Positions 9,895 to 18,837 of a stretch of DNA of 64,000 nucleotides are shown piece by piece. Each line of letters starts with the position of its first letter. The first letter of the stretch is position 1. The notes beneath the pieces are model-generated. The model had not been told where the DNA came from. It ran no database searches and saw nothing but the letters and a program-made list of their open reading frames with translations. This DNA comes from Amycolatopsis bartoniae (lineage in GTDB: Bacteria > Actinomycetota > Actinomycetes > Mycobacteriales > Pseudonocardiaceae). The translations under genes and the position numbers were made by a program. Where the stretch lies: the NCBI RefSeq assembly GCF_014191255.1, contig NZ_JACHWH010000018.1:1-64000 (forward strand), written 5' to 3'.

Positions 9895-10488
9895 GTGACG
9901 ATGACTGCCGATGATCTTGACGTGGCAATCTCCACCATGGCGGAGACACTGCGCCCAGCGACTGACCGAGACTGGCGGGCAACGCCCGGAACGGGGGACT
10001 GGGACAGCTGGCACACCGCCGAACACATCGGCGATTGCCTGATCTCCTATGCCGGCCAGCTCATCGCCCAGCCCAGCACCCGCTACGTTCGCTTCCTCGC
10101 CGCCGCAGACGAAGACGCTACGCCGGCGGAAGTGCTGGAGTTCGCTGCGACCGGTGGCGGAATCCCCGCCGCGACCCTACGCACGGCAGCGCCATCCGTT
10201 CGCGCTTATCATCCCACCGGCATCGCGGATCCCGCCGGCTTCGCGGGCATGGGATGCGTCGAAACTCTCGTGCACGCTGAAGACATCGCACGAAATCTCG
10301 GTCTCACCCTCAACCCACCACGCGACCTCTGCGCACGTGTCCTCGCCCGGATGTTCCCGCACGCGGCCGCCGACGTCGCCGGCGTGGACCCATGGACAGC
10401 GCTGCTTTGGGCCACCAACCGGGCCGAACTACCCGGCCGTCCGCGACAAACCCACTGGCGTTGGCGCGGCGAACCCCTGGACGCCTGA
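9895..10488 (+). CDS. maleylpyruvate isomerase N-terminal/DinB-like protein
   Basis: The 197-residue protein contains TMAETLRPATDRDW near the start, then WDSWHTAEHIGDCLISYAGQLIAQP and VETLVHAEDIARNLGL: the two His-containing helices of the DinB/MDMPI four-helix bundle, where these histidines bind a metal. The family includes mycothiol-dependent maleylpyruvate isomerase and many thiol-dependent enzymes with unknown substrates. GTG 9895 is preferred over ATG 9901 because GCGGAGG ends five nt before it; a longer frame back to 9760 would cross a region with no such signal. Codon use is somewhat less GC-biased than in neighbouring genes, particularly in the first half. No metabolic partner is adjacent. 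Confidence 0.7.
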   Translation: MTMTADDLDVAISTMAETLRPATDRDWRATPGTGDWDSWHTAEHIGDCLISYAGQLIAQPSTRYVRFLAAADEDATPAEVLEFAATGGGIPAATLRTAAPSVRAYHPTGIADPAGFAGMGCVETLVHAEDIARNLGLTLNPPRDLCARVLARMFPHAAADVAGVDPWTALLWATNRAELPGRPRQTHWRWRGEPLDA

Positions 10489-10544
10489 ACTCCCGCTCAA
10501 GGAGCCTGTCTGCCCATCAGGTGTCCGGCGACCACAGCGCCGGT

Positions 10545-11522
10545 TCACCGGAACTCCAGCAGGCACCGCTGCCCGGTCAGGTCGGTCACCGTGCCGAGGA
10601 CGAGGCCGTGGGCGGACCCGAGGGCCTCGAACTCCTCCACCCGTCGTTCGCGGCCGCCGAAGATGGTGAGCATCGCGAGGTCGAACTCGGTGCTCGCGCG
10701 GCGGCCGCCGACCGGTTCGACCACCAGCACGCGCCCCGCCGGGGGAAGGGCCTCCACGCAGCGCGCCAGGATCCGGTGGGCGTGCTCGTCGTCCCAGTCG
10801 TGCAGGATGTCGCACAGAAGGTAGGCATCCGCGCCCGGCGGGAGCGGGTCGAAGAAGCTGGCGGCCGTCGTCCGGGCCCGGCCGGCGACCGCGCGCAACG
10901 TCTGCCTCGCCTCCGTCGCGGTGGGGTCGAGGTCGACGAGGTGCCCGTGCAGGCGGGGATGCGCGGCCAGGATCGCGGCCAGCAGGGTGCCGCGCCCGCC
11001 GCCGACGTCGACGATCGTCGTGAAGCGGCCCCAGTCGTAGCCCGCGACGATGGCCGGGACCTGTTCGCGCAGGCGCCGGGTCATCTGCTCGTCGAACGAC
11101 TCGCGCAGGTGCGGGTGTCCGGCGAGGTCGGCCCAGAAGTCGCGGCCGTGATGGCGGGCGTAACCGGCTTCGCCGGTGGTGACGCTGTGCAGGAGCTCGA
11201 CGAACGCCAGCTCCGCGCGGCCACCGGCCAGGTCCAGGTGCAGGAAGTTGGTCAGGCCGTTGTCGGCGTCGGTGCACAGTGCCGCGCCGTACCCGGTGGT
11301 CCGGTAGCCGTGCGGCACGCGTTCGACGATCCCGAGCGTCGCGAGGTGGTTCAGCAGGAGGCCGAGCGCCACCGGTGACAGGCCGAGTTCCGCGGCGACC
11401 TCCTCGGTTCCGGCGCCGTCGCCGCGCAGCCGGTCGGGAAGCCCCAGCGTCACCGCGACCCGCAGCGCCATGGGGGTGGCCAGCCCGGCCAGCTTCCGGA
11501 TCTCGGCGACGTCCTCGTGCAC
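10545..11522 (-). CDS. SAM-dependent O-methyltransferase (acetylserotonin/TcmO type)
   Basis: The 325-residue protein has a winged-helix dimerisation domain (residues about 10-90: IRKLAGLATPMALRVAVTLGLPDRL, VALGLLLNHLATLGIV) followed by a Rossmann methyltransferase domain: IVDVGGGRGTLLAAIL (SAM-binding motif I), HLVDLDPTATE, AASFFDPLPPGADAYLLCDILHDWDD with the conserved DWxD, and LPPAGRVLVVE. These enzymes methylate hydroxyl groups of small aromatics or polyketides. GTG 11522 is used because further upstream in-frame codons overlap the reductase gene; the ribosome site is weak, so translation may depend on the upstream gene. It follows the saccharopine-dehydrogenase-like gene by about 22 nt in one operon. 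Confidence 0.8.
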   Translation of the reverse strand: MHEDVAEIRKLAGLATPMALRVAVTLGLPDRLRGDGAGTEEVAAELGLSPVALGLLLNHLATLGIVERVPHGYRTTGYGAALCTDADNGLTNFLHLDLAGGRAELAFVELLHSVTTGEAGYARHHGRDFWADLAGHPHLRESFDEQMTRRLREQVPAIVAGYDWGRFTTIVDVGGGRGTLLAAILAAHPRLHGHLVDLDPTATEARQTLRAVAGRARTTAASFFDPLPPGADAYLLCDILHDWDDEHAHRILARCVEALPPAGRVLVVEPVGGRRASTEFDLAMLTIFGGRERRVEEFEALGSAHGLVLGTVTDLTGQRCLLEFR

Positions 11523-11544
11523 GGGAATTACTCTGGCACCAGCG

Positions 11545-12573
11545 TCAACGGCTCCGCACCGGAACATCCACCGACAGGTGCGGTGACAGCGCGCGGAGGA
11601 AGTCCGGCGCGTCGAACATCGCGCCTGCCGACGCGACTCCCGTGGTCCTGGTGCGGCCGGTGAGGACCCGCTCGACCGCCTCCACCGCGAGCGGCGCGCT
11701 CACCGCGTAGATGTCCTGCCCCCGGGCGCTCACCCGGCGTTCCGCGCCACCGGTGCGAACGAGGACGTCGACGACGAAGGTCTGCGCGGAACGCCCGCGC
11801 TCGTCGACGGCGACCGGCGCCGAGCCGGCCGACAGGTCGGCGGCCCCCTGCACGGTCATGTACGTCCGGACCTCCGGCACGGCCAGATGGCTGGGCACGG
11901 TGACGACGTCGGCCATGGTGAACTCGCCGAGGACGTTCTGCGGGCCGAGCGGAGCCGGGAACCGCCACTCGGACCTCGGCAGCGCGTCGTCGTGGTACTG
12001 CAGCCGTCCGCCGGTGTAGCGGACCCGGCGGCCACCGCGCCGCTGCCCCGAGACCACGCCCGCGGCGAGCGTCCCGGCCGTGGGATGCCAGCTGTCCAGG
12101 CCGTAGGCGATGTGGACCTCGTCCGCCGCCGTCCGGTCCGCCATCGCGGTGGTGACCAGCAGGTCCCCGAGGCCGCCGAAGAAGGCCATCGCCGGCACCA
12201 CCATCCCGCCCGCCGCGCGCTCCGCGAAGTGCGTGAACGTGTCCACGTTCGCCTCGATCTCGGCCGCCACGTCCACGTAGGGGATGCCCGCGCGCAACGC
12301 GGCCTCGATAAGCGGGGCACCGGTCGTGGCGAAGGGCCCGGCGCAGTTGATCACGGCGGCGGCGCCGTCCAGTGCGCGGTCGAGCGACGCCGGGTCGTCG
12401 GACGACGCCTGCCGCGCCTCCAGTTCCGGCCCGGCCATCGTCCTCAGCTTGTCCCCGTCGCGGCCGAGGAGCAGCGGAACGTGCCCGCGCTCGCGCAGCT
12501 CCGCGACCACGAACCGGCCGGTGTGCCCGTACGCCCCGAACACCGCCACCTGCTGACCCCTGAAGTGCTCCAT
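11545..12573 (-). CDS. saccharopine dehydrogenase-like / trans-acting enoyl reductase family protein
   Basis: The 342-residue protein has an N-terminal NAD(P)-binding Rossmann fold with GAYGHTG (residues about 13-19), AAVINCAGPFATTG and YVDVAAEIEAN, followed by a region with FFGGLGDLLVTTAM. This is the family of saccharopine dehydrogenase NADP-binding proteins that also contains the mycobacterial trans-acting enoyl reductase Rv2953 type. A redox role is likely and the substrate is not visible. It is transcribed divergently from a GlxA/AraC-type regulator across 71 nt that contain a dyad, and it is followed by a methyltransferase, which suggests one regulated operon. Confidence 0.75.
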   Translation of the reverse strand: MEHFRGQQVAVFGAYGHTGRFVVAELRERGHVPLLLGRDGDKLRTMAGPELEARQASSDDPASLDRALDGAAAVINCAGPFATTGAPLIEAALRAGIPYVDVAAEIEANVDTFTHFAERAAGGMVVPAMAFFGGLGDLLVTTAMADRTAADEVHIAYGLDSWHPTAGTLAAGVVSGQRRGGRRVRYTGGRLQYHDDALPRSEWRFPAPLGPQNVLGEFTMADVVTVPSHLAVPEVRTYMTVQGAADLSAGSAPVAVDERGRSAQTFVVDVLVRTGGAERRVSARGQDIYAVSAPLAVEAVERVLTGRTRTTGVASAGAMFDAPDFLRALSPHLSVDVPVRSR

Positions 12574-12610
12574 GGCGGCAATCCTGTCCGGCGCGGGCCC
12601 CGCTGCCCAG

Positions 12611-12645
12611 TGTCCGGAACGACGAGACCCGTACAGTTTCGGACA
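12611..12645. promoter_or_regulatory. dyad in the divergent promoter of the GlxA-type regulator
   Basis: TGTCCGGAA (12611-12619) and TTTCGGACA (12637-12645) form a near-perfect inverted repeat (8 of 9) separated by 17 nt, with the right arm touching the regulator ATG. It is a plausible binding site for the adjacent AraC-type protein. Confidence 0.4.
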
Positions 12646-13586
12646 TGAACTCCGTCGCGGTCGCCGCCACCGACGGCATGCTGCACTTCGAGCTGTCCCT
12701 GGCCTGCGAGGTGTTCGGTGCCGTCCCGGCCGCGCTGCCCGGCCCCTGGTACGACGTGAGCGTGTGCGGCACGCACCCCGTCCGGGTCGGCCGCTTCCTG
12801 CTGGAGCCGGATGCCGGGCTGGACCGGCTGGCGCGGGTCGGCACCGTGATCGTGCCCGCGCTGGCCGACGTCGGCGAGGAGCCGCCCGCCGAGCTGGTGG
12901 CCGCGGTGCGGGCGGCCCACGAGTCGGGCGCGCGCGTGGTTTCCCTGTGCACCGGGGCTTTCGTGCTCGCCGCGGCCGGACTGCTGGACGGGCTGCGCGC
13001 GACGACGCACTGGGCGCACACGGCGGAACTCGCGGCGCGCTACCCGCGGGTGGAGGTCGACCCGGACGTGCTCTACGTCGACAACGGCAGCGTGCTGACC
13101 TCCGCGGGCAAGGCCGCCGCGATGGACCTGTGCCTGCACCTGGTGCGCCGCGACCACGGTTCGGCAGTGGCCAACGTGGTGGCCCGCCGTCTCGTCGTGC
13201 CGCCGCACCGCGAGGGCGGCCAGGCCCAGTTCGTCGCCACGCCGGTGCCCGCCCAGGACGGGCATCCCCTCGCCGGCCTGCTGCCCTGGGTGCTGCGGCG
13301 GCTGGACCAGCCGCTCACGGTGGAGGACCTGGCCCGCCAGGCGAACCTGAGCTCCCGCCATCTCGCCCGGCACTTCCGCGCGGTCACCGGGACGACGCCG
13401 TTGCGGTGGTTGCTGGCGCAGCGGATCCGCCGCGCGCAGGAGCTGCTGGAGACCACCGGCGACAGCGTGGACGCGATCGCCTCGGCGGCGGGCATGGGCA
13501 CCGCGGCGACGCTGCGCCGCCACTTCCACCGCGCGGTCGGGGTGCCGCCGGACGCCTACCGCCGCACGTTCCGCGGCGCGGGGTGA
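12645..13586 (+). CDS. GlxA-family transcriptional regulator (DJ-1/PfpI plus AraC domains)
   Basis: The 313-residue protein has a DJ-1/PfpI-like N-terminal domain (residues about 3-170) with the nucleophile-elbow context VVSLCTGAFVLAAAGLLDGLRATTHW, and a C-terminal AraC domain (about 205-310) with two helix-turn-helices: LTVEDLARQANLSSRHLARHFRAVTG and DSVDAIASAAGMGTAATLRRHFHRAVG, ending in the typical PDAYRRTF. The DJ-1 part of such regulators is thought to sense small molecules and is not catalytic. It faces the reductase-methyltransferase operon and is the obvious candidate to control it through the dyad at 12611-12645. Confidence 0.9.
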   Translation: MNSVAVAATDGMLHFELSLACEVFGAVPAALPGPWYDVSVCGTHPVRVGRFLLEPDAGLDRLARVGTVIVPALADVGEEPPAELVAAVRAAHESGARVVSLCTGAFVLAAAGLLDGLRATTHWAHTAELAARYPRVEVDPDVLYVDNGSVLTSAGKAAAMDLCLHLVRRDHGSAVANVVARRLVVPPHREGGQAQFVATPVPAQDGHPLAGLLPWVLRRLDQPLTVEDLARQANLSSRHLARHFRAVTGTTPLRWLLAQRIRRAQELLETTGDSVDAIASAAGMGTAATLRRHFHRAVGVPPDAYRRTFRGAG

Positions 13587-13647
13587 GACACAGTCCACTG
13601 CGGACCGCCGTCCCACGATGTGGGTTTTGTCGGTGGGCCCGTTTAGG

Positions 13648-13670
13648 GTCGAAGACGAGTGATCTTCGAC
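13648..13670. promoter_or_regulatory. perfect inverted repeat upstream of the OpuAC-like lipoprotein gene
   Basis: GTCGAAGA (13648-13655) and TCTTCGAC (13663-13670) are perfect 8-bp arms around seven bases. The repeat ends just before the GAGGAG ribosome site of the gene at 13687, so it may act as an operator or as an RNA hairpin near the start codon. Confidence 0.4.
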
Positions 13671-13686
13671 CGAGGAGTGTGGGGAC

Positions 13687-14604
13687 GTGGGCTGGAGCCG
13701 GAACATCCGAGCGGCCGCGCTGGTGGCGGTGGCCGCCGCCGGGCTGGCGGCGTGCGGGGGCGGTGGTGACCAGTCCGCCGCGCCGGGCAAGGGCGGGGCG
13801 CCCGTCGTCGTCGCGTCGTTCAACTTCACCGACAGCCAGATCCTGGCGGAGCTCTACGCGGGCGCGCTCGAGGCGAAGGGCTATCCGGTCACCCGCAAGC
13901 TGAACCTGGGCTCGCGTGAGCTGATCTACCCGTCGCTGAAGTCGGGGGAGCTGCAGTTCGTGCCCGAGTACCAGGGCGCGGCCATCACCACCGGCTTCGG
14001 CCAGGAGGCGGTGAAGGACGCCGAGGGCGAGCACGCGCAGCTGGCCAAGCTGTTCGAGCCGGAGGGCGTCGGGCTGCTGAACTACGCGCCCGCCGAGGAC
14101 AAGGACGTGTACCTCGTCAAGGCCGACCTCGCGAAGTCGAAGGGGCTGGCCACGATCAGTGACCTGAAGAAGCTGGACAAGGTGGTACTGGCCGGTGGCC
14201 CGGAGTGCCAGACGCGGCTGCCGTGTTTCCGCGGCTTCCAGGAGGTCTACCACCTGACGAACGCGACTTTCCAGACGGTGCAGGAGATCGGGCCGCGCGT
14301 GCAGGAGCTCGACTCCGGTGCGGCCACGGTGATCCCGGTCGACTCGGTGAGCCCGGTGGTCGGTGACCCGAAGTACGTGGTGCTCAAGGACGATCTCGGC
14401 ATCGAGCCCACCGAGAACGTGGTGCCCGCGGTGAGCCGGAAGGTGCTCGACGAGCGGGGCGCGGACTTCGCGAACGTGGTCAACGCGGTGAGCGCGAAGC
14501 TGACCACGGACGAGCTGCGCGCGTTGAACTCGCGGGTCGACTCCGACGGTGAGGCGGCCGCCGACGTGGCGAAGGACTGGCTTTCCCAGCAGGGCTTGGC
14601 CTGA
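13687..14604 (+). CDS. OpuAC/ProX-type substrate-binding lipoprotein (glycine betaine/choline family)
   Basis: The 305-residue protein starts with a lipoprotein signal: positively charged end, AALVAVAAAGLAAC lipobox (Cys about residue 22), then a glycine-rich linker. The mature domain has VVVASFNFTDSQILAELYAGALEAKGYPV, LGSRELIYPSLKSGELQFVPEYQGA and a late ECQTRLPCFRGFQEVY segment, all typical of QAT-family binding proteins for glycine betaine, carnitine or choline. Normally such genes sit with permease and ATPase genes; none is here, so it is an orphan receptor or shares a transporter elsewhere. The start is GTG 13687 after GAGGAG. Its stop overlaps the next gene's ATG (TGATG), so the two are translationally coupled. 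Confidence 0.85.
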   Translation: MGWSRNIRAAALVAVAAAGLAACGGGGDQSAAPGKGGAPVVVASFNFTDSQILAELYAGALEAKGYPVTRKLNLGSRELIYPSLKSGELQFVPEYQGAAITTGFGQEAVKDAEGEHAQLAKLFEPEGVGLLNYAPAEDKDVYLVKADLAKSKGLATISDLKKLDKVVLAGGPECQTRLPCFRGFQEVYHLTNATFQTVQEIGPRVQELDSGAATVIPVDSVSPVVGDPKYVVLKDDLGIEPTENVVPAVSRKVLDERGADFANVVNAVSAKLTTDELRALNSRVDSDGEAAADVAKDWLSQQGLA

Positions 14605-15920
14605 TGGGGGAGCTGCACTTCGCCGCGTTCGTCTGGCCCAACGGGTACCACGAGTCGGCGTGGCGGGTCGTCGGCGACGACGTGCGCGGTGTCCTTGGGC
14701 TGCCGTACTACGCGGAGATCGCGCGCACCGCCGAACGCGGGCTGCTGGACAGCGTCTTCCTGGCCGACAACATCGCGATCGCCGAGTACCGCGCCACCCA
14801 CCTGCCGCAGACGCAGTTCGACCCGGTCTCCGTGCTGTCGGCGCTCGCCGGGGTCACCGACCACATCGGACTGATCGGCACGGGTTCCACCACCTACGGC
14901 AAACCGTGGGAGCTGGCCCGCCGGTTCGCCACGCTCGACCATCTCAGCGGTGGCCGCGCGGGCTGGAACATCGTCACCACGGTCACCCCGCTGGCCGCGG
15001 CGAACTACGGCGAGACAGCGCATCCCGGGCACGCCGACCGGTACGAGCGCGCCCACGAGTTCGTCGACGTCGTCACCCGGGCCTGGGACAGCTGGGAGGA
15101 CGACGCCGTCGTCGGTGACCGCGAGCGCGGGATCTGGGCGGATCGCGCCAAGCTGCACGCGCCGCGCTTCCACGGCCGGTTCTACGACGTCGAGGGGATC
15201 CTGCCGTTCCCGCGTTCGCCGCAGGGGCACCCGGTGCTGGTCCAGGCGGGACAGTCACCGGCGGGGGTCGCGCTGGCCGCCCGGTACGCCGAGCTGGTGT
15301 TCTCCGGCCCGCCGTCGCTCGAAGCCGCGGTGGCGTTCCGCCGCGACCTCCACGCCCAGGCGGCCGCTGCCGGCCGCGATCCGGCCCACGTGCTCGTCCT
15401 CCCGGCCCTGATGATCACCCTCGGCGGCACCGAGGCCGAGGCGCGGGAGAAGGCGCGGCGGCTGGAAGACCTGGCGAGCCCGGAGTTCCGCTGGCAGAAC
15501 GTGCTCTACACCGCGGGCCTCGACCCGGACGCGTTCGACCCGGACGTCCCGTTGCCCGCGCGGCTGTGGACGGGACAGGCCGCGCCGTCGAGCCGCGCCG
15601 AGCAGCTCTACGCGGCCGCCCGCGCCCGGCCGGACGCGTCGCTGCGGGAGCTCACCCGCGATCTCAAGAGCGGCGCCGGCCAGTACCACTTCGCCGGGAC
15701 GCCCGAGCAGCTCGCGGACCACATCCTGACGTGGCAGCACGCCGGGGCGGTCGACGGGTTCACCATCATGGGCTCGACGCTGCCGTACGAGCTGACGGCG
15801 TTCGTCGACTCGGTGGTGCCGCTCCTGCAGCGCAAGGGCCGCTTCCGCACGGAGTACTCGGGCGCCACCCTCCGGGACCACCTCGGGCTGCCGCGCCCGG
15901 GAGCGGGGAGCGGCCGTTGA
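14604..15920 (+). CDS. flavin-dependent monooxygenase, NtaA/SnaA/SoxA group of the luciferase family
   Basis: The 438-residue protein opens with FAAFVWPNGYHESAWR and contains RTAERGLLDSVFLADN, LTGVTD-like LAGVTDHIGLIGTGSTTYGKPW, LDHLSGGRAGWNIVTT and HPVLVQAGQSPAG, the signature of the two-component FMNH2-dependent NtaA/SnaA/SoxA/DszA family. These cytoplasmic enzymes oxidise small organic compounds such as nitrilotriacetate, dibenzothiophene sulfone or pristinamycin precursors, using FMNH2 from a separate reductase; none is adjacent. The ATG overlaps the stop of the binding-protein gene by one base, so import and oxidation of one ligand is a reasonable inference. Confidence 0.85.
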   Translation: MGELHFAAFVWPNGYHESAWRVVGDDVRGVLGLPYYAEIARTAERGLLDSVFLADNIAIAEYRATHLPQTQFDPVSVLSALAGVTDHIGLIGTGSTTYGKPWELARRFATLDHLSGGRAGWNIVTTVTPLAAANYGETAHPGHADRYERAHEFVDVVTRAWDSWEDDAVVGDRERGIWADRAKLHAPRFHGRFYDVEGILPFPRSPQGHPVLVQAGQSPAGVALAARYAELVFSGPPSLEAAVAFRRDLHAQAAAAGRDPAHVLVLPALMITLGGTEAEAREKARRLEDLASPEFRWQNVLYTAGLDPDAFDPDVPLPARLWTGQAAPSSRAEQLYAAARARPDASLRELTRDLKSGAGQYHFAGTPEQLADHILTWQHAGAVDGFTIMGSTLPYELTAFVDSVVPLLQRKGRFRTEYSGATLRDHLGLPRPGAGSGR

Positions 15921-15975
15921 TCACGCTCCGCAACAGGGTTTCGCGGTAGGCGGGTGGTGCGCCACTATCGGACGG

Positions 15976-17346
15976 GTGGACCAGACAACCGAAGCGGCGC
16001 CCCGCTCGAACCTCCGGCAACGGCACGTCCGCATGATCGCGCTCGGCGGCATCATCGGCGCCAGCCTGTTCATCGGCAGCGGGGCCGTGATCCACACGGT
16101 CGGCCCGGCCGCCGTGCTGTCCTACGCGATCGGGGGCCTGCTGGTGGTCCTCGTCATGCGGATGCTCGGCGAGATGGCCGCCGCCTCGCCGCGGCTGGGT
16201 TCGTTCATGGAGTACGCCCGTGAGTCGCTCGGCGGCTGGGCGGGCTTCACGATCGGCTGGCTGTACTGGTACTTCTGGGTCGGCGTGGTGGCGTTCGAGG
16301 CCGTCGCGGGCGCGAAGATCCTCGTCGGCTGGGTGCCCGCGGTGCCGCAGTGGGTGTTCTCGCTGGTCCTGATGATGCTGCTGACGGCGACGAACCTGGC
16401 GTCGGCGCGGTCGTTCGGGGAGACCGAGTTCTGGCTGGCCTCGATCAAGGTGGCCACCATCGTCGTGTTCCTGGTGCTGGGGCTGCTCTTCGTGCTGGGC
16501 TGGTGGCCGCACGCCACCTTCTCGGTCGGCAACATCGGGCTCGACGGGTTCTTCGCCACCGGCGGTTTCTCGGTCGTGCACGGGGTGGTCATCGTGATCT
16601 TCTCCTACTTCGGCACGGAGATCGTCACGATCGCCGCCGCCGAGTCCGCGGAGCCCGCGAAGGCCGTCACCAAGGCGACCACCACCACGGCCTGGCGGGT
16701 GATCCTGTTCTACGTCGGTTCGGTGGCGCTGATCGTGATGATCACGCCGTGGCGCGACGTGCCCAGCGACACCAGCCCGTTCGCGGCCGCGTTCGGGCGG
16801 TTCGGCATCCCGGCGGCGGAAACGATCGTGAGCGCGGTGGTGCTGACCGCCGCGCTGTCGGTGCTGAACTCGGGGCTGTACACGGCTTCCCGCATGCTCT
16901 TCGCGCTCCGGCGGCACGGCTGGGCGCCGCGGTGGATCGCCGACACCAGCAGGCGGGGCGTGCCGTGGAAGGCGATCCTGCTGTCCACTGTGGTCGGTTA
17001 CCTGGCGGTGATCATGAGCTACGTCGCGCCGGACACCGTCTTCTACTTCATCATCAACTCGGCGGGCGCGGTGGCGCTGTTCGTGTACGCCATCATCGCG
17101 GGTTCGCAGCTGCGGATGCGCCGCCGCCTCGAAGCGGAGGCGCCGGGCAGGCTGAGCCTGCGGATGTGGGGCTATCCGTGGCTGACGTGGGTCACGCTCG
17201 CCGCCACCCTGGCCGTGGTGGTGTCGATGCTGTTCGTGGCGGACGCGCGCTCGCAGCTGTACCTGAGCGTGCTCAGCCTCGCGGTGATCCTGCTGCTGTA
17301 CCCGCTGGTCCGCCGCCGGAGCGAAGCCGCCGCCGGGCACCGATGA
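15976..17346 (+). CDS. amino acid permease (APC superfamily, GABA/aromatic permease group)
   Basis: The 456-residue protein has about 12 hydrophobic helices. The first contains MIALGGIIGASLFIGSGAVI, the substrate- and proton-related loop of the AAT family, followed by EMAAASPRLGSFMEYARESLGGWAGFTIGWLYW. FSYFGTEIVTIAAAESAEP in the sixth helix region and the SGLYTASRMLFAL motif also fit GabP/AroP-type proton symporters. It probably imports an amino acid; the exact substrate cannot be told. GTG 15976 is the only good in-frame start. It lies 55 nt after the monooxygenase gene and may share its transcript. Confidence 0.88.
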   Translation: MDQTTEAAPRSNLRQRHVRMIALGGIIGASLFIGSGAVIHTVGPAAVLSYAIGGLLVVLVMRMLGEMAAASPRLGSFMEYARESLGGWAGFTIGWLYWYFWVGVVAFEAVAGAKILVGWVPAVPQWVFSLVLMMLLTATNLASARSFGETEFWLASIKVATIVVFLVLGLLFVLGWWPHATFSVGNIGLDGFFATGGFSVVHGVVIVIFSYFGTEIVTIAAAESAEPAKAVTKATTTTAWRVILFYVGSVALIVMITPWRDVPSDTSPFAAAFGRFGIPAAETIVSAVVLTAALSVLNSGLYTASRMLFALRRHGWAPRWIADTSRRGVPWKAILLSTVVGYLAVIMSYVAPDTVFYFIINSAGAVALFVYAIIAGSQLRMRRRLEAEAPGRLSLRMWGYPWLTWVTLAATLAVVVSMLFVADARSQLYLSVLSLAVILLLYPLVRRRSEAAAGHR

Positions 17347-17359
17347 GTTCCGCCGCGGC

Positions 17360-17388
17360 CCGGGGTCTGCACGGGTAACACACCCCGG
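17360..17388. other. GC-rich hairpin between the two transporter genes
   Basis: CCGGGGT (17360-17366) and ACCCCGG (17382-17388) are perfect arms around 15 bases, with a competing pairing of GGGGTC to GACCCC further right. It may be a terminator for the permease message or an operator for the MFS gene that starts 19 nt later. Confidence 0.35.
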
Positions 17389-17406
17389 ACCCCAGCGAGG
17401 AACCCC

Positions 17407-18834
17407 ATGACCGCCGTACTCGATCCGCCGTCCACCGGGCGCGTCCAGCGCACCCCCACCGTGGTGCGCCTGCTGGTGCTGGCCACCTTCGTCGTGATCC
17501 TCAACGAGACCATCATGGTCAACGCGATCCCGCGGCTGATGGACTCGCTGCACGTCACCGAGCAGTCGGCGCAGTGGGTGTCCACCGCGTTCATGCTCAC
17601 CATGGCCGCGGTGATCCCGGTGACCGGCTGGTTCCTGCAGCGGGTCACCACCCGCCGGGCCTTCGCGGTCGCGATGGGCGTGTTCCTCGCCGGCACCGTC
17701 CTGGCGGCCGTGGCGCCGTCGTTCGCGGTGCTGCTGGCCGGGCGGATCGTGCAGGCCGCCGGCACGGCCGTGATGATGCCGCTGCTGATGACCACCCTGA
17801 TGACCGTGGTGCCCGAGCACGACCGCGGCCGCGTGATGGGCAACGTCACGCTGGCGATGTCGGTCGCGCCCGCGCTCGGCCCGGCGGTGTCCGGGCTGAT
17901 CCTGCAGGCCGGCTCGTGGCGGCTGCTGTTCGTCGTCGTCGCACCGATCGCGGCGGTCGTCATGCTGGTCGGGCTGCGCAGGGTGCGGGACGTGGGTACG
18001 CCGCAGCCGGGCTCCCTCGACTGGCCGAGCGTCGTCCTGGCGGCACTCGGGTTCGGGGGCGTGGTGTACGGGCTGAGCCTGTTCGGCGGCAGCGGCGGCG
18101 CCGGGCTCGGCATCGCGGTGGTCGCCGTCGGGCTCGGGTCCATCGCGGTGTTCGTGTTGCGCCAGCGGAGGTTGCAGCGCACCGGCGAGCCCCTGCTGGA
18201 CCTGCGCATCCTCGGGCACCGCACCTACGTGCTCGCGCTCGCGCTGATGTCGGTCGCCTTCCTGGCGATGCTCGGCTCGATGATCCTGCTGCCGATCTAC
18301 CTGCAGCACGTGCGCGGGCTGAGCCCGCTGCAGACCGGCCTGCTCGTGATGCCCGGTGGCCTGGCGATGGGCCTGCTGGGCCCGGCCGCGGGCAAGGTGT
18401 TCGACCGGTTCGGCGGCCGGGTGCTGGTCCTGCCGGGCTCGGCCGGGATGGTGCTCGCGCTCGCCGGGTTCACCCAGGTCTCGCTGTCGATGCCGTACTG
18501 GCAGGTGCTCGCCCTGCACACGCTGCTGATGGTGAGCCTCGCGGCGATGTTCACCCCGCTGTTCACCCTCGGCATGAACGCGCTGCCGCCGCACCTGTAC
18601 TCCCACGGCAGCTCGATGCTCGGCACCCTGCAGCAGGTGGCCGCCGCGTTCGGCACCGCGCTCGTCGTGACCGTGCTGTCCGCGCGCAGCGGGCAGCTGG
18701 TCGCCGAGGGCGTCGCGCCGGTGCCCGCGCAGCTGAGCGGGATGCGGCTGGCCTTCGTCGTGGCCGCGGTGCTCGCCCTGCTGACGGTCGCGGTGGCGGC
18801 GAAGCTGCCGCGCTCCAGCGACGTCTCAGCGTGA
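17407..18834 (+). CDS. MFS multidrug exporter, DHA2 (14-helix) type
   Basis: The 475-residue protein shows the DHA2 pattern: LATFVVILNETIMVNAIPRLMDSL in helix 1 (the xDxxIVNVALP-equivalent position), WVSTAFMLTMAAVIPVTGWF, GRIVQAAGTAVMMPLLMTTL, and motif C-like ALGPAVSGLIL in helix 5 that marks proton-driven exporters. It probably extrudes a drug-like or antibiotic molecule across the membrane. No regulator of the TetR/MarR type is adjacent. Its 3' end abuts a decayed methyltransferase gene on the other strand, whose missing end may have been lost when these sequences were joined. Confidence 0.88.
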   Translation: MTAVLDPPSTGRVQRTPTVVRLLVLATFVVILNETIMVNAIPRLMDSLHVTEQSAQWVSTAFMLTMAAVIPVTGWFLQRVTTRRAFAVAMGVFLAGTVLAAVAPSFAVLLAGRIVQAAGTAVMMPLLMTTLMTVVPEHDRGRVMGNVTLAMSVAPALGPAVSGLILQAGSWRLLFVVVAPIAAVVMLVGLRRVRDVGTPQPGSLDWPSVVLAALGFGGVVYGLSLFGGSGGAGLGIAVVAVGLGSIAVFVLRQRRLQRTGEPLLDLRILGHRTYVLALALMSVAFLAMLGSMILLPIYLQHVRGLSPLQTGLLVMPGGLAMGLLGPAAGKVFDRFGGRVLVLPGSAGMVLALAGFTQVSLSMPYWQVLALHTLLMVSLAAMFTPLFTLGMNALPPHLYSHGSSMLGTLQQVAAAFGTALVVTVLSARSGQLVAEGVAPVPAQLSGMRLAFVVAAVLALLTVAVAAKLPRSSDVSA

Positions 18835-18837
18835 CCA

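Noticed and set aside
15766-18606. 946-codon minus-strand open frame over the permease and MFS genes
   Set aside because: Composition dominated by R, H, Q and G, repetitive, and entirely antisense to two well-supported transporters.
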